From: Bradyrhizobium viridifuturi
GTDB taxonomy: Bacteria > Pseudomonadota > Alphaproteobacteria > Rhizobiales > Xanthobacteraceae
Direction of reading: 5' to 3'
Assembly (NCBI RefSeq): GCF_001238275.1
Contig: NZ_LGTB01000026.1
Span: 62,001 to 126,000 of the forward strand
Length of the DNA stretch: 64,000 nt
Below the pieces are notes generated by a model. The model saw only the letters and a program-made list of their open reading frames with translations. It had not been told where the DNA came from and did no database searches. Position numbers and translations under genes: made by a program. Below are positions 18,194 to 27,129 of the stretch, piece after piece (position 1 is the first letter of the stretch; each line of letters opens with the position of its first letter).

Positions 18194-18207
18194 ATACCAA
18201 TTGGTAT
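18194..18207. promoter_or_regulatory. TetR-type operator palindrome, copy 4, with a neighbouring half-site
   Basis: ATACCAATTGGTAT is perfectly self-complementary. A second GAATTGGTAT half-site follows at about 18218-18227 with A+T-rich spacing. It lies in the roughly 390-base divergent region (17987-18378) between the AhpD-like gene and the acyl-CoA ligase; the rest of that region shows no credible gene. Confidence 0.68.
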
Positions 18208-18378
18208 ATATATCGACGAATTGGTATTTTTGCCGTCAATTTAGTAGACGACGGTCGAAATGGTCGAGCTGACAACGATCAGCGGCTTCCCTTCCTGCTG
18301 CTTGGCGCCAAACCGGCGTCGGCGACGAAAGGCCAGCCCAAGTAACAAGCCAACGAATGTGGCCAGGGAGCGAAACAC

Positions 18379-20001
18379 ATGTCTGCAGCAGCGTCGAGAT
18401 TTGGCGACCTGCCCCGTACCGCGGCGCAGCGCTGGGGCAATGAGACGGCGATCAGCTTTCGCGACGTTCGATTGAGCTTCACCGAGCTCAACTCCGAGAT
18501 AGACCGCGCCGCATGCGCGCTGCTCGCGCGCGGAATCAGAAAGGGCGATGTCGTCGGCCTGTGGGTCACGAACCGGATCGAGTTCACGATCGCCCTGTAC
18601 GCAATCTTGCGGATCGGCGCCATCGCCGCCCCGATGAACACCCGCTACCGCGAGCACGACGTCGCCTACGCCCTCAAGCTTGCGGAGTGCAAGCTGCTGT
18701 TCATCGTCGAACGGTCCGGACCGATCGGGTATCTCGAGATCCTGAAGGCGGTTCTCCCTGGGTTCGACGGCGAGCAATTCGAGCGCGTGGAAGCCTTTCC
18801 GCACCTCACCGACATCGTCGTGATGAGTGACAGCTCCGATCGGGGATCGCTGTCCTGGGAAGGCTTCCTCGCTGACGCGGATCGCGTCTTACCCGATGCC
18901 CTGGAGAAGGCGGTCGACGATGTCAGGATCGACGACATCGCACTGATCGTCTTTACATCTGGAACGACCGGTAATCCCAAGGGGGTGATGCATGATCACA
19001 CGCTGCTGCGAAGCATCTGCGAGCGACACGATCGTTGGCCGTTGAGGGAAGGCAGCGTGATCCTGAACTTTCTGCCGATGTTCCATTTGTTCGGCATGTC
19101 CGAGATGGTGTTCGGCTGCATGCATACGGGCGCCCGGCAGGTGGTGATGGACGCGTGGGACGCCGAACAAGCGACCCAGCTGATCGAGAGCGAACGGGTT
19201 ACGGCACTGTTTGGCTTTGAAACCCATTACGCCGACATTCTGCGGGTCCAGGCGCAGTCGAAGGCCGATCTGTCCAGCCTTCGGTTCGGTGGCCTGCCTG
19301 CGGGCATGGAGAACTCCAACGCCGTCGCCAAGCAGGTCCAAGCCGAATTGTGTCCGACAGTGAGCGGCTGGGGCATGTCGGAAGCGGGCTGCTATGTTTG
19401 CGTCAGCACGCTCAACGACACCGAAGAACAGCGCTGCACCACCTCCGGTCGCCCCTTGAGTGGACTCGACGTGAAGATCGTCGAGCCGGGCAGCGGCAAG
19501 GAGCAGCCTGCCGGCGTCGAGGGAGAGATCCTCTGGCATGGCTACACCACGATGCGCGGTTATTTCCGCGATCCGGAGGCCACCGCCGCGACCATAAGGG
19601 ATGGCTGGCTATGCACCGGCGACCGCGGCTTTCTGCGGCCCGACGGGTTCCTGCAATTCCTCGGCCGCTACAAGGAAATGCTGAAGGTGGGCGGTGAGAA
19701 CGTGTCGCCGGCCGCGCTGGAGACGGAGCTGCTGGCGCTGGTGCCCGCCATCGAGCAGGTCGCGGTGGTCGGCGTGCCCCATCCACGGCTGGCGGAAGTG
19801 CCTTGCGCTTACATCGTGCTCAAGCCGGGAACGACCTGCACAATCGAGGACGTGAAGACGCGCTGCAAGGGCAAGATCGCCAGCTTCAAGATCCCGCACT
19901 ACCTGGTCACGGTCGACGCGCTGCCCATGACGGCATCCGGCAAGGTTCAGCGCGTTCTCCTTCGCGATCGGGCGAAGCAGGACCTCGGCGTGGACGTGTA
20001 A
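18379..20001 (+). CDS. AMP-forming acyl-CoA ligase, second copy
   Basis: A 540-residue ANL ligase: P-loop FTSGTTGNPKG, WGMSEAG, DGWLCTGDRG, GRYKEMLKVGGENVSP and a C-terminal MTASGKVQR carrying the catalytic Lys. The sequence is only distantly similar to the ligase at 8733, so this is not a recent duplication. It starts at 18379 after GGGAGCG. Control by the palindrome upstream is likely. It probably forms a transcript with the SDR at 20138. A ligand such as a medium-chain, branched or cyclic acid cannot be chosen from sequence. Confidence 0.9.
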   Translation: MSAAASRFGDLPRTAAQRWGNETAISFRDVRLSFTELNSEIDRAACALLARGIRKGDVVGLWVTNRIEFTIALYAILRIGAIAAPMNTRYREHDVAYALKLAECKLLFIVERSGPIGYLEILKAVLPGFDGEQFERVEAFPHLTDIVVMSDSSDRGSLSWEGFLADADRVLPDALEKAVDDVRIDDIALIVFTSGTTGNPKGVMHDHTLLRSICERHDRWPLREGSVILNFLPMFHLFGMSEMVFGCMHTGARQVVMDAWDAEQATQLIESERVTALFGFETHYADILRVQAQSKADLSSLRFGGLPAGMENSNAVAKQVQAELCPTVSGWGMSEAGCYVCVSTLNDTEEQRCTTSGRPLSGLDVKIVEPGSGKEQPAGVEGEILWHGYTTMRGYFRDPEATAATIRDGWLCTGDRGFLRPDGFLQFLGRYKEMLKVGGENVSPAALETELLALVPAIEQVAVVGVPHPRLAEVPCAYIVLKPGTTCTIEDVKTRCKGKIASFKIPHYLVTVDALPMTASGKVQRVLLRDRAKQDLGVDV

Positions 20002-20137
20002 GGCAACGGAATTCTTTCAAGTCGATGCTTCTACGGATGCTCTCATGCAACCCGGAGCACCGAATGGTTGCGGCCAGTGATCGCTGCAGGGATCAAGAGC
20101 AGTCATCAGGATTGCGCTGAAAAACGGAGAAGATCAG

Positions 20138-20959
20138 ATGACCAAGGGGACTCAGGACCGCCCGCGCGATTGGATGCGTCATTCCCGTCTGAAGGGCCTT
20201 GTCGCGATCGTCGTGGGCGCGGGCAGCGGCATCGGCGAGGAGACCGCACGCATCATTGCCGCCAATGAGGGCATGGTGGTGGTCGCCGATATTCGCGAAC
20301 AGGCCACGCGCGACGTTGCGTCCGCGATTGTCGCGGATGGCGGCAAAGCCGTCGCTGTGGCGCTCGACGTTGGAAATCAGGCACACATTGACGCCGCCGT
20401 TGCACGAACCATCCGGGAGTTCGGTCAACTCGATATCGTGGTCAACGCCGCCGCAGTGGTGAAGGCCAGTCCGTTGGAGACGTCCGACCTCGAGGATTGG
20501 AAGCTGTCTTTCCGAATCAATGTCGAGGGCGCGATCATGCTGGCGCGCACCTGTCTGCCGCATCTGCGCAAGAGCACCCACGCATCGATCGTACAGGTCG
20601 CCTCGCTGGCTGGCATCGGCGCCTATCCCAACGGCGGGGCCTACGGCGTCACCAAGGCGGCGCTGATCGCCCTGACCAAGACGATGGCAATGGAGTGGGT
20701 CACGGACGGTGTTCGCGTCAATGTCGTCAGCCCGGGCACCGTCGAGACGCCGCTGATGCGCGCGGTTCTGACGCCAGAGGTCGTCCAGCAGCGCGCGGCG
20801 CGTATCCCGATGGAGCGATTGGGGCAGCCTTCGGAGCTGGCCGACACGATCGTCTTTCTTGCCTCGCCGATGGCCTCTTTCATCACCGGCCAGAATCTCA
20901 ACTGCGACGGCGGGCTGTCTCAAGCGCTAATGGTGCAGAAGTTCAATCCGGACTTGTAG
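20138..20959 (+). CDS. Short-chain dehydrogenase/reductase (SDR), second copy
   Basis: A 273-residue SDR: VVGAGSGIGEET cofactor loop, NAAAVV in place of the usual NNAG, catalytic Ser in VQVASLAGIG, YGVTK for the active-site Tyr and Lys, and SPGTVETPL. The C-terminal ITGQNLNCDGG is typical. GGAGAAG lies upstream of the ATG. It is the last recognisable gene of the catabolic cluster; after it, the decayed region begins. A beta-hydroxyacyl-CoA or alcohol dehydrogenase role fits the context. Confidence 0.88.
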   Translation: MTKGTQDRPRDWMRHSRLKGLVAIVVGAGSGIGEETARIIAANEGMVVVADIREQATRDVASAIVADGGKAVAVALDVGNQAHIDAAVARTIREFGQLDIVVNAAAVVKASPLETSDLEDWKLSFRINVEGAIMLARTCLPHLRKSTHASIVQVASLAGIGAYPNGGAYGVTKAALIALTKTMAMEWVTDGVRVNVVSPGTVETPLMRAVLTPEVVQQRAARIPMERLGQPSELADTIVFLASPMASFITGQNLNCDGGLSQALMVQKFNPDL

Positions 20960-21759
20960 CGCATCGCCGTCGACGCCAAAGCCGTTGCCGCTTGACGGCC
21001 TTCCCCGGGAAACGGCTCATCCAAACAGCGTCAAAGGTGTGTCGGGAAAGATGGTAGCGGGAGACCGCTACATCGCTAGACCCACTATTTCTGAAGCTCT
21101 GTTTTCTTACCAGAAGGCAGCCTAACTCACGACGTGGACCCTTGGTAGTTCGTCGAAAGCCGCCGTTCGTACGCAATCCATCGCCGGCGAGAAATGGTCC
21201 GAGAGTAGGGTCGAGTATGCGCCGCGGCTTGCGGCTGATGATCGGCACGGTCGTGACGACACCAAACTTGTGCTGCCGCTGCTCCTGCTGGTCATGAGGC
21301 TCGTCGACGACACGTACCCTGGATCGCAGATGCTTGCGCCGGCGGCTGTCGACCCGGAAATCGCTCAGCCAGCCGTCGACGTCGGCATGGTTTTTCTGGC
21401 TGAACTTCGAAACCAGCGTGGAAACGACTCAGTTCACGGCGAAACATCATGATCCAAGACCTGTTCCTTCGCCGTTACCCTCAACTGATCTATTGGGCCG
21501 ATCGCCCGACTGAGGTAGCACGGGCTGGGCACAACCGCTGAGAATTGCGGCGCGGCCGCGCCTCTCTCCCATCGCCGGAAAGACACCAGGCTTTTGCGAG
21601 GCGGATCGAAGCGGCACCTGGGCTGGCGCGAGATCGAGCATCGCGGCAAGCCGATCGCCTACATGGGGCAAACCGGCCTGGCCAAGACGTACTTCAATGG
21701 TCGGAGATCTGCGCCGCAGTGATTACTGCTCGGAACCGTCTCGGATAGGGAAGGATCAT
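20960..21759. other. No intact gene; start of the decayed region
   Basis: Several short frames with no consistent codon bias. A plus-strand stretch near 21448-21530 and another near 21600-21710 read like scraps of one protein broken by a stop and a frameshift, but no family was recognised. No RNA gene or attachment site was found. Confidence 0.35.
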
Positions 21760-22035
21760 CGCGAGCATGGCCCGGGACGAGCCGGTCGTGGAGGGGCCGC
21801 CGATACGTCTGTTCTATATAGCCGCGACCGTGATCCACACGGTGCATGTAGTGCACGCCCGACGGACAGGTGGTCATGCATGACAGGCACGATAGACAGC
21901 GGTCGATGTGCTTGACGACGGGCGTGGTCGCCGGTGTGCTGCCCTCCAGCATGTCCTTGATCTGGTAGATCCGGCCGCGAGGATTGTCGAGCTCGTCACC
22001 AAGCAGCAGATATATTGGACAGGTATGCACTCCAA
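21760..22035 (-). pseudogene. glcF: Fragment of glycolate oxidase iron-sulfur subunit (GlcF)
   Basis: The translation contains LLGDELDNPRGRIYQIKDML, then RCLSCLSCMTTCPSGVHY, the second 4Fe-4S ferredoxin-type cluster and flanks of GlcF. The first cluster motif is cut and the C-terminal two-thirds of the protein is missing; both ends run into unrelated sequence. GlcF carries electrons from the GlcD/E flavoprotein during glycolate oxidation. No glcD or glcE is adjacent, so this is a stump from recombination. Confidence 0.8.
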
Positions 22036-22157
22036 TCGGAACGCTGCGGATCGGAGTGCGTTTGCCGTCTGCTTTTGCCCTAACACCAGCGCCAAAGCGG
22101 GCATCGCCTGAGGTGCGATTCAAAAGCGACTTGCTTTGCCAAGTCAGAGGTATGAGC

Positions 22158-22514
22158 TCAACGATCAAGGGCGTCATCCGCTAGGGATCGATCCATGGAC
22201 GTCCGAAGTCGAACGACATTACCGCCCGCTCGCTTACCGTCGTTAGTGACAGCATTGAGCGTTCGCAGGACTTGCTCCAGATCTGGCGGTTGAGCGCTCA
22301 GCCAGTTTAACCCGGCCTGCGCATTGATTGTCGTCGCTGTGAGCGCGTCTACGGCGGCACTATAGGTGCGCACAAATTCCGCTGAGGTCTGCAAAGACGC
22401 TTCGTCTTTCGCATCGCCCAGATTTCCTTCTGGTTCGCTCACGCAGGTGCGATTCACCCTACGTAGCCTTAGATACTGAACGGCCTTTGCAGCTTTGCGG
22501 ATCACATCGAACAC
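22158..22514 (-). pseudogene. Fragment of a sensor histidine kinase
   Basis: An open frame of 118 residues whose centre (NAQAGLNWLSAQPPDLEQV followed by NDGKRAG and a VVRLR segment) matches the dimerisation/phospho-acceptor helices of rhizobial hybrid-type histidine kinases just after the H-box. The H-box itself and the ATPase domain are missing. A relic, not a working kinase. Confidence 0.55.
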
Positions 22515-23330
22515 GGGGGCAGGCTGGCACAGTCATTTAGATCAGACAAATGAGCGAAACTGCTCTGTTGTAGCTGATGGAACTAAGCCGTTTCATTTCT
22601 TAGCGAGCCGCCTGGTTTTGTCCCGGGCCATCAAATTGAGTTCAAGTGCGAGCAGCGAGATTGATTTTCCGACTGTCGACGATTTGCCCGAGCGGGTCCG
22701 CGATTAGTTCGAAATCCTGAAGGGCGACTGGTGTTTGTCGGGACGCTCGCCGCCTCTTAAATCAGGCCTACGGTCCCGTCCTTGGCGACACGTCAACCGA
22801 TCCAATGCTGAACTTCGGCTCGATATCGGACAGGCGCATCTCCACGCTGCCCGGCTTCGATCGTGGGTTTCGCATCCCGGAGTCATATGGAATAGCGTTT
22901 CCGAATCCTTTCCGTTATTGAGCGCCATCAATGGGCCAGGATTTTGCTCTCCCCCTGGTGCGGTGCCAGCGCCGTCCGCATGTATTTTCAGCGGGTGGCG
23001 CTGTGCCGTTGTGGCTTATACACCGCTTGGCATGGCGACGGCCCCAGCTATTGTATCGCCACGTCCGGATACTCAATCACGCGAACCGCGCTACTACCAT
23101 TTCAAGGGGGAGGCGAGCCCCAAACCATGTGGCAGCATGATAGCACGTCCGATACTCTGCTAGCGGTCCGAGCTTCGGCTCACAGAATAAGAATGGGAAG
23201 ATCGTTCAAGTCCAGTACATGGGCGAAGACCGATCAGCTTATTGGAGCGAAACGGCTGAAGAAGCCCTCAAACTCAAGCATGCTTATCGGGTTAGCGCAC
23301 ACACCCACTACACCTGGCGAGGGGCTTTGA
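22515..23330. other. No recognisable gene
   Basis: About 800 bases with short overlapping frames on both strands. A plus-strand frame at 22735-23163 is open for 142 codons, but its composition is poor for coding and no family was recognised. It directly precedes the broken Ntn-hydrolase gene. Confidence 0.3.
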
Positions 23331-23902
23331 ATGACCTGTATCGTCGCCTTGTCGACAAAGGCCAAGTTTTTATCGGCGGGGATAGCGCTGGCGTCAGCGC
23401 AGGGCGTCTTTCGCTTATGGTTCGCAATGACCGCAAGGTTTTTCGCAATGGCGATTTCGTGATGGGCTTCACGTCGTCGTTCCGCATGGGCCAGCTTCTC
23501 GCGTTCAATTTTCATCCGCCGACACCGCGCGTCGGTATCGACGTGATGACCTATATGGTCACTGACTTTATCGACGCCGCCCGCGCGCGGATGAAAGAGG
23601 GCGGATTTGCGCGCATTAGAGAGGGGGCAGAGGAAGGCGGCAGCTTTTTGGTGGGGTATTCTGGCCGCCTTTTCCATATTTCGGATGACTTTCAAGTCGG
23701 GGAGTCGTCACACGGCTTTGACGCCTGCGGCTGCGGCGACCTGATCGCGCTCGGCTCGCTTCGCTCAACTCGCGAATGGACCGAACCATCCGCGCGCGTG
23801 AAAGAGGCGCTCGAATGTGCCGAAGCATTCAGCGCGGGCGTGCGCGCGCCCTTCTTTCTCGAGAATACCGCCGCCAAAGTGGACGAAAGGAGCGCAGCAT
23901 GA
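23331..23902 (+). pseudogene. Proteasome-like Ntn-hydrolase with a frameshift at codon 7
   Basis: The main frame reads VDKGQVFIGGDSAG, then RNDRKVFRNGDFVMGFTSSF, EEGGSFLVGYSGRLF and FDACGCGDLIALGSL, the pattern of a proteasome-like (Ntn) hydrolase family. In this family the protein starts M-T-C-I-V-x-L with Thr2 as nucleophile. That start is present at 23331 as ATG ACC TGT ATC GTC GCC, but it is one base out of frame with the body, pointing to a single-base loss at about 23349-23351. The frame that is open upstream (from 23219) gives an unrelated N-terminus without the nucleophile. Probably inactive unless the indel is an error. A small ORF follows. Confidence 0.62.
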
Positions 23903-23924
23903 CAAATACAAGATGTAGTAGGTC

Positions 23925-24068
23925 ATGGGCATCTGTGTGTCGCAACCGGATAAGCATGAACTCAAGGACGCCAAGTCGAAGAAGCCTATTCGATTTGCCG
24001 ACGAAGCATCCGCCTTCGTGGCGAGGCCAAAGGCCGGCCCACAGGTGCACAAAATGACGCGTTGCTGA
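23925..24068 (+). CDS. Small hypothetical protein following the Ntn-hydrolase
   Basis: A 47-residue frame with good coding character (MGICVSQPDKHELKDAKSKK..., then PIRFADEASAF). It lies 22 bases past the Ntn-hydrolase stop. Lys/Asp-rich, no membrane segment. Family unknown; it may be a partner of the Ntn-hydrolase, judged only by position. An overlapping frame starting at 23899 has much poorer codon usage. Confidence 0.4.
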   Translation: MGICVSQPDKHELKDAKSKKPIRFADEASAFVARPKAGPQVHKMTRC

Positions 24069-24263
24069 AACGCGCTCGACAGGCTGAGACCGCCGCTCGT
24101 ATGAGCGAATGGCTCAGGTCACCTGGACACCTCAGGCCCCGGACTGACGGCTTCCGCGGCTTCACAACGCTAAGCCGCTCAACTCTCTTCTTCACCGTTG
24201 GCTCGCCTGCGGTGCTTTCCGTTGAGGTAAGCTGGACGACATGGCATTGCGTCACTTGAAACT

Positions 24264-25106
24264 GTGATGACCGTTCAACATCGCATTTGTTCTGTTATGC
24301 AACCATCGTTGCCTTCCATCCGCATCCGCTCGGCCAACGCTCTGCGTACCCGCAGAGCTTACTCAGGCGATTGCCAAACTGCATGGCGATGGACCGATGG
24401 TAGCTTGGACGAGGCAGATGACGTGCCCACCAAGACGCTCGCGCAACTCGAATGGCAATACTTGCCGATGTTCGAGCACTCGCCGCGCAAGGCGAAGGCA
24501 ATCATGTCAGAGCTCGCGATCAACCCTGATCTCTTCGTCCAATTGATCACGGCGATCTTTCGGCCCAGCCAGGATAGCGGCGTGGTCGATCCGCCCGTGG
24601 AGAACGAGGAACATGCCCGCACGATTGCGAACCAGGCTTATCGGCTGCTGCGGCTGTGGGATGTGATCCCGGGCACGGCCGCCGATGGATCGATCGATGG
24701 CGCCAAGCTTGAGGCGTGGATCAGGGAGGCGCGCAAGCTCGCCCACGGCAAGGGCCGCGGTCTGATAGCCGACCAGAAGATCGGCGAGCTGCTCTCAGCC
24801 TCCAAGATTGACGCAGACGGCATCTGGCCCGCCGCGCCGGTCCGCGAGGTGATTGAGGCGATCCGCAGCCGCGATCTCGAAACGGAGGTGATGATCGGGA
24901 AATCCAACCGCCGTGGTGTAACCTCACGAGCATACGGTGATGGCGGCAATCTGGAACGTCAGCTGGCGAAGCAATACCGGGATTGGTCCGAGGCCACGGC
25001 CTTTGACTGGCCCCGCACCTCAGGAATCCTGGAAAACCTTGCCAAGAACTATGACCATCAGGCCAAGGCTCACGACGAGGATGCCGAACGCCTTGATTGG
25101 CGGTGA
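24264..25106 (+). pseudogene. C-terminal part of a larger protein of unknown function
   Basis: A 280-residue frame. The first 40 residues have poor coding character; from about 24390 it becomes a convincing helical protein (TLAQLEWQYLPMFEHS, then ANQAYRLLRLWDVIPG, IGKSNRRGVTSRAYGDGGN), ending DEDAERLDWR. I recall this tail only as the C-terminus of very large uncharacterised proteins, so the N-terminal portion is probably lost. Its 3' end abuts the altered 3' end of hipA, and the hipA frame runs on antisense through it. Function unknown. Confidence 0.45.
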
Positions 25107-26277
25107 ACATATGTGCCGACGCGACGGATCGAATGAGCATAACGTGCAGGAAGTCTCTACCGAGCCCGACCAAACGTGTTTCGCGGGCGAATGTCTGCCA
25201 ATCACGCAAACCGATCTGGCTGAGCCTGTATGTGTCTCCAACCTTCATCGCGAGCTTGATCTTCCGCGGGTCAACGTCGTCGTAAGGCAAGATGCTGGCG
25301 ATGTCGTAAAGCGGCGCAAGCCGTACGGCCGGCCCATTTGCCAGAAGGAGCGAATAATTCTTGGCGTGCGCATCCGTACCGGCAATGAGCCAGTTGAAGC
25401 CAAGGGCATCGACAAATGTGTCAACATCGGTCTCGCGGTCGGTCGACGTACTGCGCAGGAGTTCGATGATATCGATAGGCGTCGGACCGCCCTCATTCTG
25501 ATACTTCTTTGTCGGCAGAACGCCCATCGCCTGACAGATATCCTCCTGATGAACCCGGATGATGTTGTTGCCACTGATCACTCGGTCGTAGCGTTCGATG
25601 ACGATGGCGATTTCCTTGTCGAACCGCATCACTCTTGTTTCCGCAACCGGCAGGCCGAGAGCCTGGGCAAGGCGGAGGCAGATATGCTCATTTTCGGCGT
25701 GGCCGTCGAAATGGCCCGTCGGCGGCTTCAGGATGTGGGTGGTCGGAATACGTCCGGACGGAACGCCCCACCGATCGTTTTGGAGAAGAAAGGCAGTCTT
25801 CGGTTGGGCGCCGGCGAGGCTGAACTGTCCCGTATCGCGTGGCAGGCGCCAGGCGGCGTGATCCTCGCGCAGGGTTTGGAGGCGCCTTGCGATTGCTGCC
25901 ACGTCGAGCCACTCGACCTTGTCGTCCTTGCCAGCCTTCAGGGCTTCCAGACGATCCGGCGTAACGAACTGAACGGCGCCGGCGCAATCCTCGCCGACAT
26001 GAGAGATAAGGGCAAAGACGTTGCGCGCCGATACCTGAAACTTCCTGGCCCAGCGATCAAGCACGCGCTCGTTGTCCGGAAGAAGGCCCCACAGGAAGGC
26101 CTTGACAGCGGCGGGACCATGCTCTGCGGCGGCAAGCGGCATGGAAAGCGACAGGGGGTACGCGCCCGGTGTGCCGCGCCAATTGTTGTCGTAGACAAAC
26201 GTCAGCCGGCCCCGCGCATCGTTGCGCACGCGGCCAGCTTCGGTTCCATCCAGGAGGGCTATGAGTTCGCTGGTCAT
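24721..26277 (-). CDS. hipA: HipA-family Ser/Thr kinase toxin with an abnormal C-terminus
   Basis: The N-terminal 370 residues match HipA: N-terminal domain with GLLPDNERVLDRWARKF, ATP-site SLAGAQPKTAFLL, the catalytic loop with Asp in AGTDAHAKNYSLLL and the metal Asp in LYDIASILPYDD. After RDWQTFARETRL (about 25160) the sequence leaves the family and reads about 140 residues antisense to the neighbouring 24264-25106 frame, so the natural C-terminal helical domain has been replaced. HipA kinases inactivate glutamyl-tRNA synthetase or similar targets. Activity here is doubtful because the C-terminal domain is lost. It overlaps hipB by ATGA. Confidence 0.8.
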   Translation of the reverse strand: MTSELIALLDGTEAGRVRNDARGRLTFVYDNNWRGTPGAYPLSLSMPLAAAEHGPAAVKAFLWGLLPDNERVLDRWARKFQVSARNVFALISHVGEDCAGAVQFVTPDRLEALKAGKDDKVEWLDVAAIARRLQTLREDHAAWRLPRDTGQFSLAGAQPKTAFLLQNDRWGVPSGRIPTTHILKPPTGHFDGHAENEHICLRLAQALGLPVAETRVMRFDKEIAIVIERYDRVISGNNIIRVHQEDICQAMGVLPTKKYQNEGGPTPIDIIELLRSTSTDRETDVDTFVDALGFNWLIAGTDAHAKNYSLLLANGPAVRLAPLYDIASILPYDDVDPRKIKLAMKVGDTYRLSQIGLRDWQTFARETRLVGLGRDFLHVMLIRSVASAHMFTANQGVRHPRREPWPDGHSSWQGFPGFLRCGASQRPWPRTNPGIASPADVPDCRHHRMLVRLHHGGWISRSSPPFRDRGCGSPQSPRGPARRARCRLRQSWRLRAARRSSGRLSDRGPCRGRACAPP

Positions 26278-26558
26278 AGCCTGGCCTTTCTGGCCTTCGC
26301 CACGATGGCATTGATATCGACGGCGGCTTTCGTGGAGCCGCGGCTTTTTGCGGGATCGCCGACATCCAGGCGAATGCCCAAAGCATCGAGGGCGCGGAGC
26401 ACGAGGCCGAGTTCGGCACGCGGGTGATCATGCTCGACCTCGATCACCCATTGACGACTGACGCCGATGCGCTTGGCGAGCGTCGACTGATCGAGCTTGA
26501 GGCGTTTGCGCTTGTCGCGAATGATGGCGCCGAGGTCGGCTGAAGTGCGTATGAGCAT
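26274..26558 (-). CDS. hipB: HipB-family antitoxin, Xre-type DNA-binding protein
   Basis: About 94 residues from the ATG at 26556-26558 (a TTG at 26570 is possible): Xre helix-turn-helix LDQSTLAKRIGVSRQWVIEV followed by a short C-terminal tail ending in KARKARL. It overlaps hipA by four bases and precedes it, the standard order. It should bind the direct repeats upstream at 26572-26610 and neutralise HipA. Confidence 0.88.
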   Translation of the reverse strand: MLIRTSADLGAIIRDKRKRLKLDQSTLAKRIGVSRQWVIEVEHDHPRAELGLVLRALDALGIRLDVGDPAKSRGSTKAAVDINAIVAKARKARL

Positions 26559-26571
26559 GGCGGATTCCAAA

Positions 26572-26610
26572 TGTCACCGTTCGCTCACATTACCGTATGT
26601 CAGCGTTCGC
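26572..26610. promoter_or_regulatory. Direct-repeat operator upstream of hipBA
   Basis: TGTCACCGTTCGC at 26572-26584 and TGTCAGCGTTCGC at 26598-26610 are spaced 26 bases apart, start to start, immediately upstream of hipB. This arrangement suits cooperative binding by HipB dimers for autoregulation. Confidence 0.5.
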
Positions 26611-26767
26611 CCGAGCGCTTCACATTGGCTTTTTCCAGAAGGACCACGCGCGCGGCCGGATTGCGGCGCTTGGCCTTGTACGCGGCCATGGGGCCGGCTG
26701 TGCCGCCGCCGATCACCAGCACGTCGCAGCTCACCTCGGCCAGCCCCTCTTTGATCTCGTCCAACAT
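26600..26767 (-). pseudogene. N-terminal stump of a fumarate reductase/succinate dehydrogenase-type flavoprotein
   Basis: From ATG 26767 the frame gives about 55 residues with CDVLVIGGGTAGPMAAYKAK, an FAD dinucleotide-binding fold of the fumarate reductase/APS reductase alpha group, and then VVLLEKANVKRSG before breaking off at the hipBA promoter. Only the first 50 or so residues remain. It follows the DUF971 gene by 7 bases, so both belonged to one operon that was cut when hipBA arrived. Confidence 0.75.
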
Positions 26768-26774
26768 GCTGACC

Positions 26775-27068
26775 TCAGCTCGCCTGCTGTTCGGCGAGTT
26801 CGCGCAAATACGACCAGGGATAGATGCCCCGGTCATGTCCGTCCGAAAATGACAGGCGCAAGGCGTAAGTGCCGACCGGCTCGACCGCGGCTACGTAAAG
26901 TCCGGGCGCGATTGACAGCTCAACGCCGTCAAACTGTCGCCGGATCTCGGTTGCGGCGCGGCTCGCGCGCCGCAACGCCTCCGCGCCGAGCCGAAGGGTC
27001 CCACAGCCCGGCCAAGTCAGCGCAAGCGCTGTGGAGTTATCGACCAGTTCAACCTGAATGGACTGCAT
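26775..27068 (-). CDS. DUF971 (gamma-butyrobetaine hydroxylase N-terminal-like) protein
   Basis: A 97-residue protein with the DUF971 pattern: TWPGCGTLRLGAEALR, then VGTYALRLSFSDGHDRGIYPWSYLREL. This small domain binds metal in larger hydroxylases and occurs alone near iron-sulfur or flavoprotein genes. It appears intact but stranded between a broken permease and a truncated flavoprotein. Confidence 0.75.
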   Translation of the reverse strand: MQSIQVELVDNSTALALTWPGCGTLRLGAEALRRASRAATEIRRQFDGVELSIAPGLYVAAVEPVGTYALRLSFSDGHDRGIYPWSYLRELAEQQAS

Positions 27069-27129
27069 GTTTGGCTCGCGTCGTCGTTGCAGCGCAATTT
27101 AGGCCGACCTCGATCCGCAAGGCTTGCAA

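Noticed and set aside
22735..23163. 142-codon plus-strand frame before the Ntn-hydrolase
   Set aside because: Codon usage is not like its neighbours, and its translation resembles no known protein; a competing frame is open on the other strand.
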